From: Leptolyngbya sp. FACHB-321
GTDB taxonomy: Bacteria; Cyanobacteriota; Cyanobacteriia; Leptolyngbyales; Leptolyngbyaceae
DNA length: 64,000 nucleotides
Direction: 5' to 3'
Assembly: GCF_014695975.1 (NCBI RefSeq)
Contig: NZ_JACJPI010000076.1
Coordinates: 1-64,000, forward strand
Made by a program: the position numbers and the translations under genes. This document shows, piece by piece, positions 53,942-63,961 of this stretch (positions are counted from its first letter, which is position 1; every line of letters starts with the position of its first letter). The notes beneath the pieces are model-generated. The model was not told the DNA's origin. It did no database searches and saw only the letters and a program-made list of their open reading frames with translations.

Positions 53942-54412
53942 TGTAGAATTGACACCACTTTGTACAAGGTCACTCTCTCTAGAGTGCCCGCCGCCTTTGT
54001 CTGTCAGTCAGCGAGATGGCTCAAGTTCACCTAGTGAATGTGCCGATCACTAGTGCCTGTGTTGGTACTGCGGTGCCTCTGGTGCAGCGTGGCTAACGCT
54101 CCGCTGGTTGTGCCAGTGCTGAGCGAGTCCAGCACTGGCACAACCCCTATCCGTAAGACCGAACTGCAGCAGTTTAGCAATAATATCCATGCAGTGTATG
54201 TGATGAGTCGTCCTGTGGCAGCAACGGCATCACACTCCGCTTGCACGCGGACCATATCGAGCTGGTTGGTTGAGAACGAAAGGTGACTAGCGGTGAGTGA
54301 AGCAGAGTGTTAACCTGCTTCCTTTCGTTAGGTTGGCAGTGGTGGTCAAGTTAGCGGTTGGTGTTTAACATCAAGTCAGAACAAGCAAACCCACAAAGAC
54401 TGAGAGGAGCTA
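53942..54412. other. Intergenic with a strong hairpin
   Basis: 471 bases between divergent genes. Besides the hairpin at 54106-54145 no gene or known site was recognised; overlapping short frames on both strands reflect the palindrome. Confidence 0.45.
54106..54145. repeat. Perfect 16-bp stem hairpin with 8-nt loop
   Basis: GGTTGTGCCAGTGCTG (54106-54121) and CAGCACTGGCACAACC (54130-54145) pair without mismatch. It is not followed by T-runs on either strand, and sits about 165 bp and 270 bp from the flanking divergent start codons, so a regulatory or mobile palindrome is more likely than a terminator. Confidence 0.6.
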
Positions 54413-55033
54413 ATGGTGCAGATTGATCGGTCAAACACTGCGAGCGTCGGGCTGGATTTGTATACAGTTGCAGAGCGGCATCAAGCCGGCTTAGTGGAGG
54501 CGATCAAGGAGCAAAGCAAAGCCTGGCAGTCCAACCCCTACTTTGTCTCAGCCAGTGTCCATCAAAGTTTAGATGGCGTTCGAGTCTTCACTTACAGCCA
54601 ATGGCAACCCAAGTTTGATCATCGCAGTTTGCAGCGTCCCGTAGTGTTCGACGAGTTTTTTCCGCCGGACTCGTTGCAGTTAGAGGTGTCGGCCAGCAAA
54701 GCAATCGCGGCAGCAGTGACGATTGTTGCCGGTGATCGGCTGACGCATCTCGCAGAGTTTCGCATGCTGGCTTCGAATCAACCAGAAATGGTGCAGCGGA
54801 CAACGACGGAACTCGACCGAGCCATGAGCCATTCACCAGGACTGCTCTCAGCGAGTTTTCATCGCAGTTTGGATGGCACCCGCATGTTCAATTACGGCCA
54901 ATGGGAGAGTCAAGCGGCGTTTGAGGCGATTTTGAAGCAACCGGGTTTTAATCCAGACAAGCCCTACTGGGAAGGATTGGCACGCAATGAGTTTCATTTG
55001 TACCATGTCGTACATGTAGAAACAGCCGGCTAA
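54413..55033 (+). CDS. Tandem ABM-domain protein (antibiotic biosynthesis monooxygenase-like)
   Basis: 206 aa in two similar halves. The halves share FVSASVHQSLDGVRVFTYSQ and LLSASFHRSLDGTRMFNYGQ, each typical of ABM ferredoxin-like domains that form one beta-alpha-beta unit. AGGAG precedes the ATG. ABM proteins include quinone- and heme-degrading enzymes as well as many of unknown function. A paralogue with the same double architecture follows at 55211. Confidence 0.85.
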   Translation: MVQIDRSNTASVGLDLYTVAERHQAGLVEAIKEQSKAWQSNPYFVSASVHQSLDGVRVFTYSQWQPKFDHRSLQRPVVFDEFFPPDSLQLEVSASKAIAAAVTIVAGDRLTHLAEFRMLASNQPEMVQRTTTELDRAMSHSPGLLSASFHRSLDGTRMFNYGQWESQAAFEAILKQPGFNPDKPYWEGLARNEFHLYHVVHVETAG

Positions 55034-55210
55034 CGAGCTGATCGGAGCGGACGGGCAAAGGTGGTCGCTGTTGTAGCAAAGGTTACTTGCAGCCACTTAA
55101 CCGGCACGCATGCGGCTTACATGGCTAGTTAAGGTATCGTTGAACGTGATTGCTTTTTGTCTTTATTATGTCAGAATGCTTCGTGAAAACAGCAGCCTTG
55201 GAGGTTTAAG

Positions 55211-55825
55211 ATGCCAATTGTGAGTAAAGCGAATGGCTTCTTAGCTGAATTTGTCATCTTTCCAGTAGAGCCTGACCAACAAGCAAACTTAGTCGAAAAG
55301 GCAGTGCAGAACATTGAAGCTGTTCTGAGGCAGAAGCCAGGCTTTGTCTCTGGCACAGTGTTGCGTAGTCGTGATGGGTTAAGAGTCACAAGCTATACGC
55401 AATGGGCGCAGCAAGATGCTTATGTCGCGACTCACCCCTTCACAGATGTTGCTGTTCCTGATGTTCATCTGTATGAGATTTTTGCTGAAGCACCAGAAGC
55501 GAGCGCATTGCACCTCTCGTCCGGCATGGATGGACTGATCAACTTCGGCATCTTTAAGATGAAGCAACCGGAAAATCAGACTCGCTTCATCGAGTTATTT
55601 CGTGAGGCGTTAGTCATGGTGTCAGGGCAAGCAGGGTTGCTTTCGACTCACGCTCATCGCAGCTTAGACGGCTGGCGTTGTATTAATTTTGGGCATTGGC
55701 AATCGCTGGAAGCATACGCCGCGATGGATGCCAACCGTCCCTTTGCACCGCTCTTTGGCGAGATGCTTGCTCTAGCAAATAACGAGTATCAGAAGACCTT
55801 ACATGAAGTTGTGTTTACAACTTGA
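55211..55825 (+). CDS. Second tandem ABM-domain protein
   Basis: 204 aa, two ABM halves: FVSGTVLRSRDGLRVTSYTQ and LLSTHAHRSLDGWRCINFGH. GGAGG lies before the ATG. It shares layout with the gene at 54413, 177 bp upstream, and probably arose by duplication. The first half of each is more divergent, as expected if one half keeps the active site. A catalytic role is not shown by the sequence. Confidence 0.85.
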   Translation: MPIVSKANGFLAEFVIFPVEPDQQANLVEKAVQNIEAVLRQKPGFVSGTVLRSRDGLRVTSYTQWAQQDAYVATHPFTDVAVPDVHLYEIFAEAPEASALHLSSGMDGLINFGIFKMKQPENQTRFIELFREALVMVSGQAGLLSTHAHRSLDGWRCINFGHWQSLEAYAAMDANRPFAPLFGEMLALANNEYQKTLHEVVFTT

Positions 55826-55941
55826 ACAGACAAGGTAAACCGCCGCCGAACTACCTCAACGCATACCAACCGCCGAGAGGCTAGTGATGAGAGTTCGAGG
55901 TTAGCTGCAGCAGGCAATGGGGAACGTTAGGCGACTTCACC

Positions 55942-56283
55942 ATGAGCAAAGTCAAGAAGGAGAGCGAGCGCCGGACGGCGCTCGCTTTGGCTGCCATCAA
56001 ACGGTTGTTCGACGACGGTAACGGCAATTCCGGCGTCTCGCTTTTCGCATCTCATCAGCTTGAGGAACGCGACGCGGCGTACTGGAAGAAACATGCCGGG
56101 ACACCTCGGTCGAGTGTGAAGCAGGTCGTCGATGGACTCAAACTCTGTTCGCACTGGGGAGATGAGGACGAGGGCAGCATCAATACGTTCGACTTCACCC
56201 TTCCCGCCGAGGCAACGGACTGCTTGCTATCCGTTCGTTTTGATGAGGACGGGGAAGGTGAGGACATCTCCTTGGAGAGCTGA
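55942..56283 (+). CDS. Conserved hypothetical protein (DUF2004-like)
   Basis: 113 aa, acidic and soluble. It reads ERRTALALAAIKRLFDDGNG, then AYWKKHAGTPRSSVKQVVDG, LKLCSHWGDEDEGSINTFDF and VRFDEDGEGEDISLES. I associate this pattern with a small family found in several phyla, possibly DUF2004; the name is uncertain. The gene's C/G-rich codons differ from the sequence just downstream, which may reflect transfer. Confidence 0.65.
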   Translation: MSKVKKESERRTALALAAIKRLFDDGNGNSGVSLFASHQLEERDAAYWKKHAGTPRSSVKQVVDGLKLCSHWGDEDEGSINTFDFTLPAEATDCLLSVRFDEDGEGEDISLES

Positions 56284-57871
56284 TCGCCAGCCGCCTCACT
56301 AGCCAATGCAAGTCTGGCTCCAGCAACACACCCTTGGTTGCTTTTCGTTTGAGCATGCCAGCGCCCACGAATGTGACTGAAAGAGCCTTCCAGTAGCGAC
56401 ATGATCCCAACTTGGAATTGAGCCGACATCAAGGTAAAAAGGTGCCAGATGACCTAGAAGTTTTGTCTAGACTGAGTTTGAGCAAAGCTGTAAGCTGTTG
56501 ACCTCAAAGCTGCCCTGCTGCTGCCACCCGCAACTAACCAGACCGTTGGCGCACTTGCACGGTTGCTCCGAATGCAACTAATCCAAGGCGATCGCCTCTA
56601 GGAGCTTGCTCTTACTTAGGCTGGCACAAAAACATAGTCGCGCTCAGAAGATTGGCAGGCTGCCCATAATGAAATCGTTAAGTAATTAACGTTAGTTCGG
56701 GATAAGGAATCGTTAGAAGCTCTGATTTTCCGTGACCTGCTACCACGCTTTAGGTCAAACTTCTGTCAATAAGCCTCACAATTGCAAATACTTGCAGTAG
56801 CAGGTCTTATTGAGAGAGGCTTTCTGACTGATTGCTTGGCTTAAGCCAGCTTCAGTAAGGATTTCAGGTTCCGGCTTAACCCGAACTCAGGTTAAGTAAT
56901 GCTGACGGCTAAGGGTGTGTAATACTTTGGCTGCACAATTTAATAGCAAACGATCTCTAGGGAGTTCGTCATGTGAGACCGGTCTTTTAGAGATAGGACA
57001 TAGGTATCTAGCACAATGTCAGGTTCATCGATGTTGCAGAAGATGCGAGAGCGCTAATAGAAGGAAGGATACTGCCAATTCGACCAGTGCTGCCCACTTA
57101 AGGGTAATTGAAGCATCGCTGCTAGGAGGAGCAATGAGGCTGAAACCATGACAGAGACAGCAATTTAGATTGGTTTGTTTGGGCTAATGCTTTTGGTAGG
57201 TCTCAAACTTGCCGCGCTCAAGCAACGAATTGACGCTGTTTCAAGCTGCCGCTTGCTCCTCATAGTCCCTGGTGATAGCCTCGCTGCCAGCACTCCCTTC
57301 ACAAAAGGCAGCCATTGATAAACTTTCTTGGAAAAGATTCACTAAGGCCCCCATTACAGCTGTGCAAGGCGTAGCTTTGTAGCGTTAGTACTTTCCAAAG
57401 AGCGGCTAGAAGCTCTTAGTACAGGCAAACTATTCGTAATCTCCTTCCCTGCAAAGGTTTCAGCCTAATTGCATTCTATGACAGCAACCCTCCAATCACC
57501 CCTTTTAAGAACGTCAACCTTCCCCTAAACAATCAACAGTGGGACAGTTCAGCGGACCACGTACCCATTAGGACGATTACTAGAAGCTAGGATCAGCAGA
57601 CTTTCCAGCTTTAGCGACCAAAATTTCTCCATTACTCAACAAAGGCGGATATCAGAGACATCATCCAATTAGCTCAATTCAAATCTGCCTTTCTTCATCC
57701 GCTTGAAAAGACATTACCTCTTAAATTATATTTTTTCTTTATTTGTGAGAAATCTCACTAGATAGTGGGAAATATAGAGAAAAGGTAAGATAAATGGTCC
57801 TCCACTGATGGTGTACTTCGTACAAGTAATGGGCTAAATCAGATCATTTCATCTATTCCTAAGCATAAAAT
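56284..57871. other. 1.6-kb gene-free stretch before the lipid cluster
   Basis: No frame with convincing coding character. Repeat copy C lies at 57540-57638. The last 150 bp become strongly AT-rich and presumably hold the promoter of the fatty-acyl-AMP ligase gene. The gap may mark the border of an acquired segment. Confidence 0.45.
57540..57638 (-). repeat. Dispersed repeat copy C (inverted, diverged)
   Basis: Starts GTGGGACAGTTC (the inverse of the CTGTCCCA end) and contains TTTAGCGACCAAAATTTCTC, the inverse of the GGTCGCT core of copies A and B, with different spacing. Confidence 0.4.
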
Positions 57872-59731
57872 ATGTCAATCACAGCAATAAAAAGTGACTC
57901 ACTCTCACTGAATCAGCTTGGGAACTTAGTTGAGCTACTAAAATTTCGAGCATCTCATCAAGCTAATCAAGTTGCCTATACCTTTTTAAATAACGAACAG
58001 ACAGAGAATCTAACCTACCGAGAGTTAGATCAACAAGCTCAAGCGATCGCGGCTCAACTTGTATTGAAAGTTTTGCCAGGTGATAGAGCTTTACTCCTAT
58101 ACCAACCTGGACTTGAATACATCGCAGCTTTTTTCGGCTGTTTGTATGCAGGAATTATTGCTGTTCCAGCGTATGTACCTCGTCCCAATCGTTCAATGGA
58201 ACGACTAGAATCAATTTTAATAGATTCACAACCAAAAGTTGCATTGACTACAACTTCTACACTAACAAATCTGGATGGAAGACTTGAGCAATTTCCCACT
58301 TTAAGAACGCTTAAATGGATAACTACTGATCATATTGAAGATAGGAGTATAAATATAGATCAGAAGTTAGCTGAGACAAAACACGAATTAGCATTTTTAC
58401 AGTACACTTCTGGATCGACATCTGCTCCTAAGGGCGTAACGATATCTCACCAGAATTTGCTGCACAACCTGAAATTGATACATCACTGCTTTGGTCACAC
58501 GACCCATAGCAAAGGAGTGATCTGGTTACCGCCCTATCATGATATGGGGTTAATTGGTGGTATTTTAGCGCCTCTCTACGGAGGGTTTCCAGTCGTGTTA
58601 ATGTCACCTTTCCTATTTTTACAACGTCCTATTCGTTGGTTAAGAGCAATATCGCAGCACCAAGCAACAACGAGTGGAGGGCCAAACTTTGCCTACGATC
58701 TATGCGTCCAAAAAATTAAAACTGAGGATTTAGGCGACTTAGATTTAAGCTCTTGGGAAGTTGCTTTTAATGGTGCTGAGCCAATTAGATCTGATTGTAT
58801 GAGAAGATTCACAGAAAAGTTTGCACCCTACGGCTTCCGCCATGAATCTTTTTATCCTTGTTATGGGATGGCAGAGGCAACCCTCATCATTTCGGGCGGA
58901 TCAAAATTAGCAGCACCAGTGATTAAAGCATTTGACCGCATATCGTTAGAACAAAATCAGGTCAAGCGAGCAATCAACTGTAATAGTGAATCACAAGAAC
59001 TGGTAGGTTGTGGCCAAACCCTGTCTAAACAAGAAATTGTTATTGTCCACCCCAACAAATTAACTCAGTGCGACAACAGTGAAGTTGGAGAAATTTGGGT
59101 TCAGGGGTCTAGTGTGGCACAAGGTTATTGGAACCAAACAGAAAACACACAAGAAACATTCAATGCTTATCTGATAAATTCTGGAAAGGGACCTTATCTA
59201 CGAACGGGCGATCTGGGCTTTATCCAAGATGGGGAGCTATTTGTAACCGGGCGACTGAAGGATATCATTATTATCCGAGGTAGTAACTACTATCCCCAGG
59301 ACATTGAAAGAACTGTTGAGCAAAGTCATTCAAGTTTGTGCTCCAACGCTAGCGCAGTATTTTCTATTGAGTTAGAGAATGAAGAACGATTAGTTATCGT
59401 AGCTGAAGTTGAACGTCGTTACAGTAGAAATTTCAAACAAGCTGTAAATCAGGGCGCTCATGAGAAATGCGAACAAGATTTCAGTTCTCTTCAGAAGAAT
59501 ACAGCGCCAAGTGATGAACAAAGCAAAGATCTATTAACAGTTCTCAATCAATTGGTAGGGGATATTCGCGAGGCAGTTACTCAACAATATAACCTCCAAC
59601 CCTATGCGATCGCGCTTATCCAGGTTGGGAGTATTCCTAAAACCTCCAGTGGCAAAGTTCAACGTTATGCATGCAAAAGCGCATTTTTAGCAAAAACTCT
59701 AAACATTGTCCACATGTATTGTTTGGTTTAG
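57872..59731 (+). CDS. Fatty-acyl-AMP ligase (FAAL)
   Basis: 619 aa, adenylate-forming family. YTSGSTSAPKG at 178-188 is the phosphate-binding loop; LPPYHDMGLIGGIL, the substrate region FYPCYGMAEATL, the ATP-binding LRTGDLGF and hinge GRLKDIIIIRGSNYYP follow, and the C-terminal Lys is in PKTSSGKVQR. PAYVPRPNRSMERLESILID and the overall pattern are those of FAALs that activate fatty acids as acyl-AMP and load them on an acyl carrier protein rather than CoA. It is the first gene of a same-strand cluster with a carrier protein at 62382. Strongly AT-rich like its followers. Confidence 0.92.
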   Translation: MSITAIKSDSLSLNQLGNLVELLKFRASHQANQVAYTFLNNEQTENLTYRELDQQAQAIAAQLVLKVLPGDRALLLYQPGLEYIAAFFGCLYAGIIAVPAYVPRPNRSMERLESILIDSQPKVALTTTSTLTNLDGRLEQFPTLRTLKWITTDHIEDRSINIDQKLAETKHELAFLQYTSGSTSAPKGVTISHQNLLHNLKLIHHCFGHTTHSKGVIWLPPYHDMGLIGGILAPLYGGFPVVLMSPFLFLQRPIRWLRAISQHQATTSGGPNFAYDLCVQKIKTEDLGDLDLSSWEVAFNGAEPIRSDCMRRFTEKFAPYGFRHESFYPCYGMAEATLIISGGSKLAAPVIKAFDRISLEQNQVKRAINCNSESQELVGCGQTLSKQEIVIVHPNKLTQCDNSEVGEIWVQGSSVAQGYWNQTENTQETFNAYLINSGKGPYLRTGDLGFIQDGELFVTGRLKDIIIIRGSNYYPQDIERTVEQSHSSLCSNASAVFSIELENEERLVIVAEVERRYSRNFKQAVNQGAHEKCEQDFSSLQKNTAPSDEQSKDLLTVLNQLVGDIREAVTQQYNLQPYAIALIQVGSIPKTSSGKVQRYACKSAFLAKTLNIVHMYCLV

Positions 59732-59779
59732 TTTTTCGTACAGCGATCGACAATTTGGAAGTAGCTTTTATTTAGCCAT

Positions 59780-61105
59780 ATGAACACAAAGCCGTTTGAA
59801 ACAAAGGATGCCAAAGGTCTAAATATTGCTGTCATCGGTGCTGGTGCAGCAGGACTGACTGCGGCTTATCTGCTGCAACAAAACCATAACGTGACTATCT
59901 TTGAAAAGGATAAGCGTCTTGGAGGTCATGCACATACTTTAGTTGTTGAACAAGGTCCTGACGCAGGAACTCCTTTGGATATTGGTTTTATGGTTCTCAA
60001 TGATCATAATTATCCAACCATGCACCGATTAATCCATCAATTAGGTGATGTTGAAATCGAGGAAAGTGACATGTCCTTCAGCTATCACTCTGAAGAAAGC
60101 AAACTGGAATATGCTTATGCAAACCCTAAAAGTAAGTCTTCTCGGTTGAACAATGGAATAGGTGGGGTGCCTACTAAAGATCAGAAGTTAGATCCAGTAG
60201 TCATTAAAATTATTAAGGAGATTTATAAGTTTGGTTGTAAAGCATCTCAAGATCTTGCTGACGGCATTTTAGCCAACCTAACTTTAGGGCAATATTTAGA
60301 AGCAGAAGGTTTTTCCACTGACCTTATCAATCTCTATATTATTCCAAGCGCCTCAGCGATTTGGTCCACTGCGCCAAGTCAAATTACTGATTTTCCAGCA
60401 GCAACTTTTTTGCACTTCATGAACAATCATGGCATGTTAACAAGAGATCAGATTCCAAAATGGCAATATATCAAGGGTGGTAGTCGGAATTATATCAATA
60501 CTATTATCAGAAAATTTAAGGGAAGAGTAAAAACCAACTCTCAGGTTGATTCTATTTCTAGAGAATCAGATGGTGTCTATATAAAAGAGAATAGTAATAC
60601 ATATAAATTTGACTATGTTGTGTTTGGAGTTCATGCAGATCAGGTTCTCAATCTGCTTAGTGATCCGTCTGAGGAAGAGATTTGCTTATTGGGAACGTGG
60701 AAATATCAATTGAACCGAACTATAGTTCATACTGATATCTCTGTTATGCCTTCCCATAAAGAAGCATGGGCCTCTTGGAATTATACTCAAGAACTAGAAA
60801 ATAATTTGGATTTTTACTCCGTAACGTACCACTTGAATCGAATACAAAATCATAGACATACTCAGAATCAATACTTTGTCACCTTGAATCGTCGTCAAGA
60901 AATTCCTGAGAAGGCTATTTTGCACCAAGTTGATTTCACTCATCCCGTTTACACTTTTGAAGCAGTCAACACTCAGAAAGGGTTAATTCAACTAAATGGT
61001 ACCCGTAGAACATTTTTTTGTGGAAGCTATCTAGGCTACGGTTTTCATGAAGATGCTATTAAATCGGGCGTTGCAGTAGCTAATCAATTTGACATTTCAC
61101 TTTAG
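59780..61105 (+). CDS. FAD-dependent oxidoreductase (COG2907-like)
   Basis: 441 aa. The N-terminal FAD Rossmann fold is AVIGAGAAGLTAAYLLQQNH, then VTIFEKDKRLGGHAHT; further signatures are DIGFMVLNDHNYP, YIKGGSRNYI and the C-terminal FCGSYLGYGFHEDAIKSG. This is the family often encoded beside cyclopropane-fatty-acid synthase genes and DUF1365, thought to act on fatty acyl chains. Only 48 bp separate it from the FAAL stop, supporting an operon. Reaction (desaturation, reduction or isomerisation) unknown. Confidence 0.85.
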   Translation: MNTKPFETKDAKGLNIAVIGAGAAGLTAAYLLQQNHNVTIFEKDKRLGGHAHTLVVEQGPDAGTPLDIGFMVLNDHNYPTMHRLIHQLGDVEIEESDMSFSYHSEESKLEYAYANPKSKSSRLNNGIGGVPTKDQKLDPVVIKIIKEIYKFGCKASQDLADGILANLTLGQYLEAEGFSTDLINLYIIPSASAIWSTAPSQITDFPAATFLHFMNNHGMLTRDQIPKWQYIKGGSRNYINTIIRKFKGRVKTNSQVDSISRESDGVYIKENSNTYKFDYVVFGVHADQVLNLLSDPSEEEICLLGTWKYQLNRTIVHTDISVMPSHKEAWASWNYTQELENNLDFYSVTYHLNRIQNHRHTQNQYFVTLNRRQEIPEKAILHQVDFTHPVYTFEAVNTQKGLIQLNGTRRTFFCGSYLGYGFHEDAIKSGVAVANQFDISL

Positions 61106-61183
61106 TTGCGGTTCCTCAACGGAGTTGATCTGATTTTAGATCAGAGTAGAATTCATTGCCAAAACCTTACAAACACTCCCGCC

Positions 61184-62164
61184 ATGTCTAACAATTCTCC
61201 AGGTAATCATTCGTCTGAAGCAACTACTCATTCCTCCAAGAAGGTGATCCAAAAAAGCGCCTTAAAAAAGAGTCAACAGTTTCACGCATTTTTGATTACT
61301 TTGCTACCTTTATTAGGAACCATTATCGCAGTTTCATTGCTTGGAAAATACAGAATAAGCATCACCGAAATCAGCCTTTTCTTAACAATGTGGATTGCCA
61401 GCGGAACTGGTATTACGGTTGGATTTCATCGACTATTTACCCATAGATCGTTCAAGACAAGCAAGGTCATCCAAGTAATTTTGGTAATACTAGGATCAAT
61501 GGCTGGTCAGGGGCCACTAATTTACTGGGTAGCATTGCACCGTCGTCACCACGAATGTAGTGACCAATTGGGCGATCCCCATTCCCCTCACCAGCAAGAG
61601 GCATCTAATCTTAAGATATTTAGGGGATTAGCCTATGCCCATATTCTTTGGATGTTCGACCATGAAATTCCAAATCCCCTTTACTATGCACCAGAACTAT
61701 TAAGAGACAAAATCCTTTTCAAAGTTAGTCAATTGTATTTTGTCTGGTTCTGCTTAGGACTAGTATTTCCAACAGTCATTGGAGGTTTCATATATCAGTC
61801 ATTTTCAGGAGCTTTTCTTGGTTTTTTGTGGGGCGGACTGGTGCGGCTATTTTTTGTTGAACATGCAATTTGGAGTGTGAACTCTATTATGCATATCTAT
61901 GGTGAGCGGCCCTTTCAAACGAATGAAAGAAGTACCAACAATTTATGGTTGGCAATTCCAACATTAGGCGAGTCTTGGCATAACAACCATCATGCTTTTA
62001 ATAGTTCAGCTTTCTTTGGTATGAAATGGTGGCAGATCGATTGGGGTGGATATGTAATTCGAACGTTAGAGTTCCTAAACCTAGCATGGGATGTTAAAAA
62101 ATCAACGAAGCAGATGATTGAAAATCGAAGTGCATGGGTACAATCTAAATCAGTTATTAATTGA
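61184..62164 (+). CDS. Acyl-lipid/acyl-ACP fatty acid desaturase (delta-9 type)
   Basis: 326 aa from the ATG at 61184; the frame is open to a TTG at 61106 directly after the previous stop, but that 26-residue extension has no family support. The three His boxes are HRLFTH (residues 82-87), HRRHH (119-123) and HNNHH (266-270), with four hydrophobic segments around them, as in membrane di-iron desaturases of the DesC/stearoyl-CoA type. It would introduce one double bond, giving the substrate for the methyltransferase at 62705. Located 78 bp after the FAD gene. Confidence 0.9.
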   Translation: MSNNSPGNHSSEATTHSSKKVIQKSALKKSQQFHAFLITLLPLLGTIIAVSLLGKYRISITEISLFLTMWIASGTGITVGFHRLFTHRSFKTSKVIQVILVILGSMAGQGPLIYWVALHRRHHECSDQLGDPHSPHQQEASNLKIFRGLAYAHILWMFDHEIPNPLYYAPELLRDKILFKVSQLYFVWFCLGLVFPTVIGGFIYQSFSGAFLGFLWGGLVRLFFVEHAIWSVNSIMHIYGERPFQTNERSTNNLWLAIPTLGESWHNNHHAFNSSAFFGMKWWQIDWGGYVIRTLEFLNLAWDVKKSTKQMIENRSAWVQSKSVIN

Positions 62165-62381
62165 TTTAGGAGCAAGAATGAGTAGGAAAAATTGACAATG
62201 GAAAACGCGTCAATGATTGAGGTTAGGAGATTTCTAGAAAAAAAATACCTGTAGGGGTAGATTCTGTAGATATCTTGCAGGCTTCACCATGCAATTCTGG
62301 CTAAACCTGTCCCTACTATCGGGTCTCTTCTTTTGGAGAAATCGCCTTAATGCTCATTTCGATAATTTACAATTAGAAACA

Positions 62382-62630
62382 ATGCAGAAGAGTTCAAGAA
62401 CAGAAAAAGAGATTCAGAATTGGTTGATCTCATATCTCTCAACATCTCTAGGAATTGATTCTACGGAATTAGATATTACTTCCAACCTAGAGAGGTATGG
62501 TTTAGATTCACTAGCAGCAGTGGGAATGACTAGTGAATTAGAGGATTGGCTGGGACATGAAGTAGATCCAACAATCACTCATGATTATCCGACTATTGCA
62601 TCAATCTCGCAGTATTTAGCAAAGCGCTAA
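62382..62630 (+). CDS. Acyl carrier protein
   Basis: 82 aa from the ATG at 62382; the frame is open from 62289, but the added 31 residues are hydrophobic and atypical. The phosphopantetheine site is YGLDSLAAVG with Ser43, and helices either side (EIQNWLISYLS, TIASISQYLAKR) complete the four-helix ACP. It is the probable acceptor for the acyl-AMP made by the FAAL at 57872. It is 217 bp after the desaturase, the largest gap in the cluster, and has no Shine-Dalgarno that stands out. Confidence 0.9.
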   Translation: MQKSSRTEKEIQNWLISYLSTSLGIDSTELDITSNLERYGLDSLAAVGMTSELEDWLGHEVDPTITHDYPTIASISQYLAKR

Positions 62631-62704
62631 CTGACCTATGCAATGGGAGAAACCAGTTTCTCAAACTCTGACATCTATACTTCTTATCATTGGAGCGGTC
62701 TTTC

Positions 62705-63625
62705 ATGAACCTTACCCACAAATCGACATTAGATACATCTGCTTCCCTAGACATCCTTGATTACCAAGGAGCGTCAGATTGGGCTATTCAGCATCACTAT
62801 GATGTTAGTAATGACTTTTATAAACTCTGGCTGGATAGAACCATAAGCTATAGTTGTGCATTGTGGTCAGAACACGAAAGTTTTGAATCTTTGGAATCTG
62901 CTCAAGTCAGAAAATTAGATTATTTTGTCAAACAAGCACAAGCCAAGGGCGCAAATCACGTTCTAGAAGTTGGCTGCGGATGGGGAGCTATGCTCAAACG
63001 TCTAGTTGAGATCTATGGGGTTAAGCAAGTAACGGGCTTAACTTTAAGTCAAGCGCAGCTAGATAACATTGAGTCATTTCAGCATACTGGAATTCAAGCC
63101 AGATTAGAAAACTGGTTTAATCATTGTCCAAACGAACTCTACGATTCTATTATCTCGATTGAAGCTTTTGAAGCATTTGTTAAACCAGGATTATCTCAGG
63201 TCGAGAAAGTTCATGCTTACCATAAATTTTTTCAATGCTGTCACCAATGGCTAAAACCTTCTGGCTTTTTAACGCTACAAACTATTGCTTATGGCAGCAT
63301 GTGTGCAAAAGAAATCAAGCCTCTCATTATCAATGAGATTTTCCCAGAATCCGACTTACCACGATTCGTTGAGATTGCGATGGCGATCGAACCACTTTTT
63401 GAGATTGTAGCCATCCGCAATGACCGACAAGATTATGTACGAACCTTAAAGGCGTGGTTCAAACGTTTGAAGGCAAATCGGACAGAAGCGGTATGCTTAA
63501 TTGGAGAGAAACGTGTCATTGATTACGAACAGTATTTGCAGCATTCTATTTTTGGTTTCGCATCTGGAGCACAGAATCTATTACGCATTACTCTCCGTCG
63601 TATCGATAAATCATCCCAAAGCTGA
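62705..63625 (+). CDS. Cyclopropane-fatty-acid-synthase-like SAM methyltransferase
   Basis: 306 aa from the ATG at 62705 (GGAG eight bases upstream). It has the family start IQHHYDVSNDFYKLWLDRTI, the SAM motif LEVGCGWG at 87-94, and VTGLTLSQAQLDNI. The classic CFA synthase is near 380-400 aa with an extra N-terminal domain; this one is the shorter size of mycolic-acid methyltransferases, which act on ACP-bound chains. Expected chemistry is methyl or methylene transfer to a double bond from S-adenosylmethionine. It follows the ACP by 74 bp. Confidence 0.88.
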   Translation: MNLTHKSTLDTSASLDILDYQGASDWAIQHHYDVSNDFYKLWLDRTISYSCALWSEHESFESLESAQVRKLDYFVKQAQAKGANHVLEVGCGWGAMLKRLVEIYGVKQVTGLTLSQAQLDNIESFQHTGIQARLENWFNHCPNELYDSIISIEAFEAFVKPGLSQVEKVHAYHKFFQCCHQWLKPSGFLTLQTIAYGSMCAKEIKPLIINEIFPESDLPRFVEIAMAIEPLFEIVAIRNDRQDYVRTLKAWFKRLKANRTEAVCLIGEKRVIDYEQYLQHSIFGFASGAQNLLRITLRRIDKSSQS

Positions 63626-63961
63626 ACTCGTATTTCTATAGTACATCTGCTAGAGATTGACTTATTTCGATTCTCTATCTAGGAACTACAAAATAACTAG
63701 CCATGTAAAAAAGTAGTTTTGACAAAAATATTCTTTGAATAAAATATTAATATGTGGCTTTCAAAGGTATTTGCGAATAAGGCGTTCATAGTACGTAGAA
63801 ATTCCACTCCTACACCCCGGTTACATTCTATGAAGGATGGCTATAGCCAGTTCTAACAAGAATTATTTGCTTGTGCACAATTGAATAAATCGGCTTCACA
63901 AAATAGTAATTTCTTCTCAAGATTTCCGTTCTTGAAGTTAAGAGTTCACTAGAAGGCAAAT
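63626..63961. other. AT-rich intergenic between lipid cluster genes
   Basis: 336 bases without a supported gene or clear hairpin. Confidence 0.4.
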
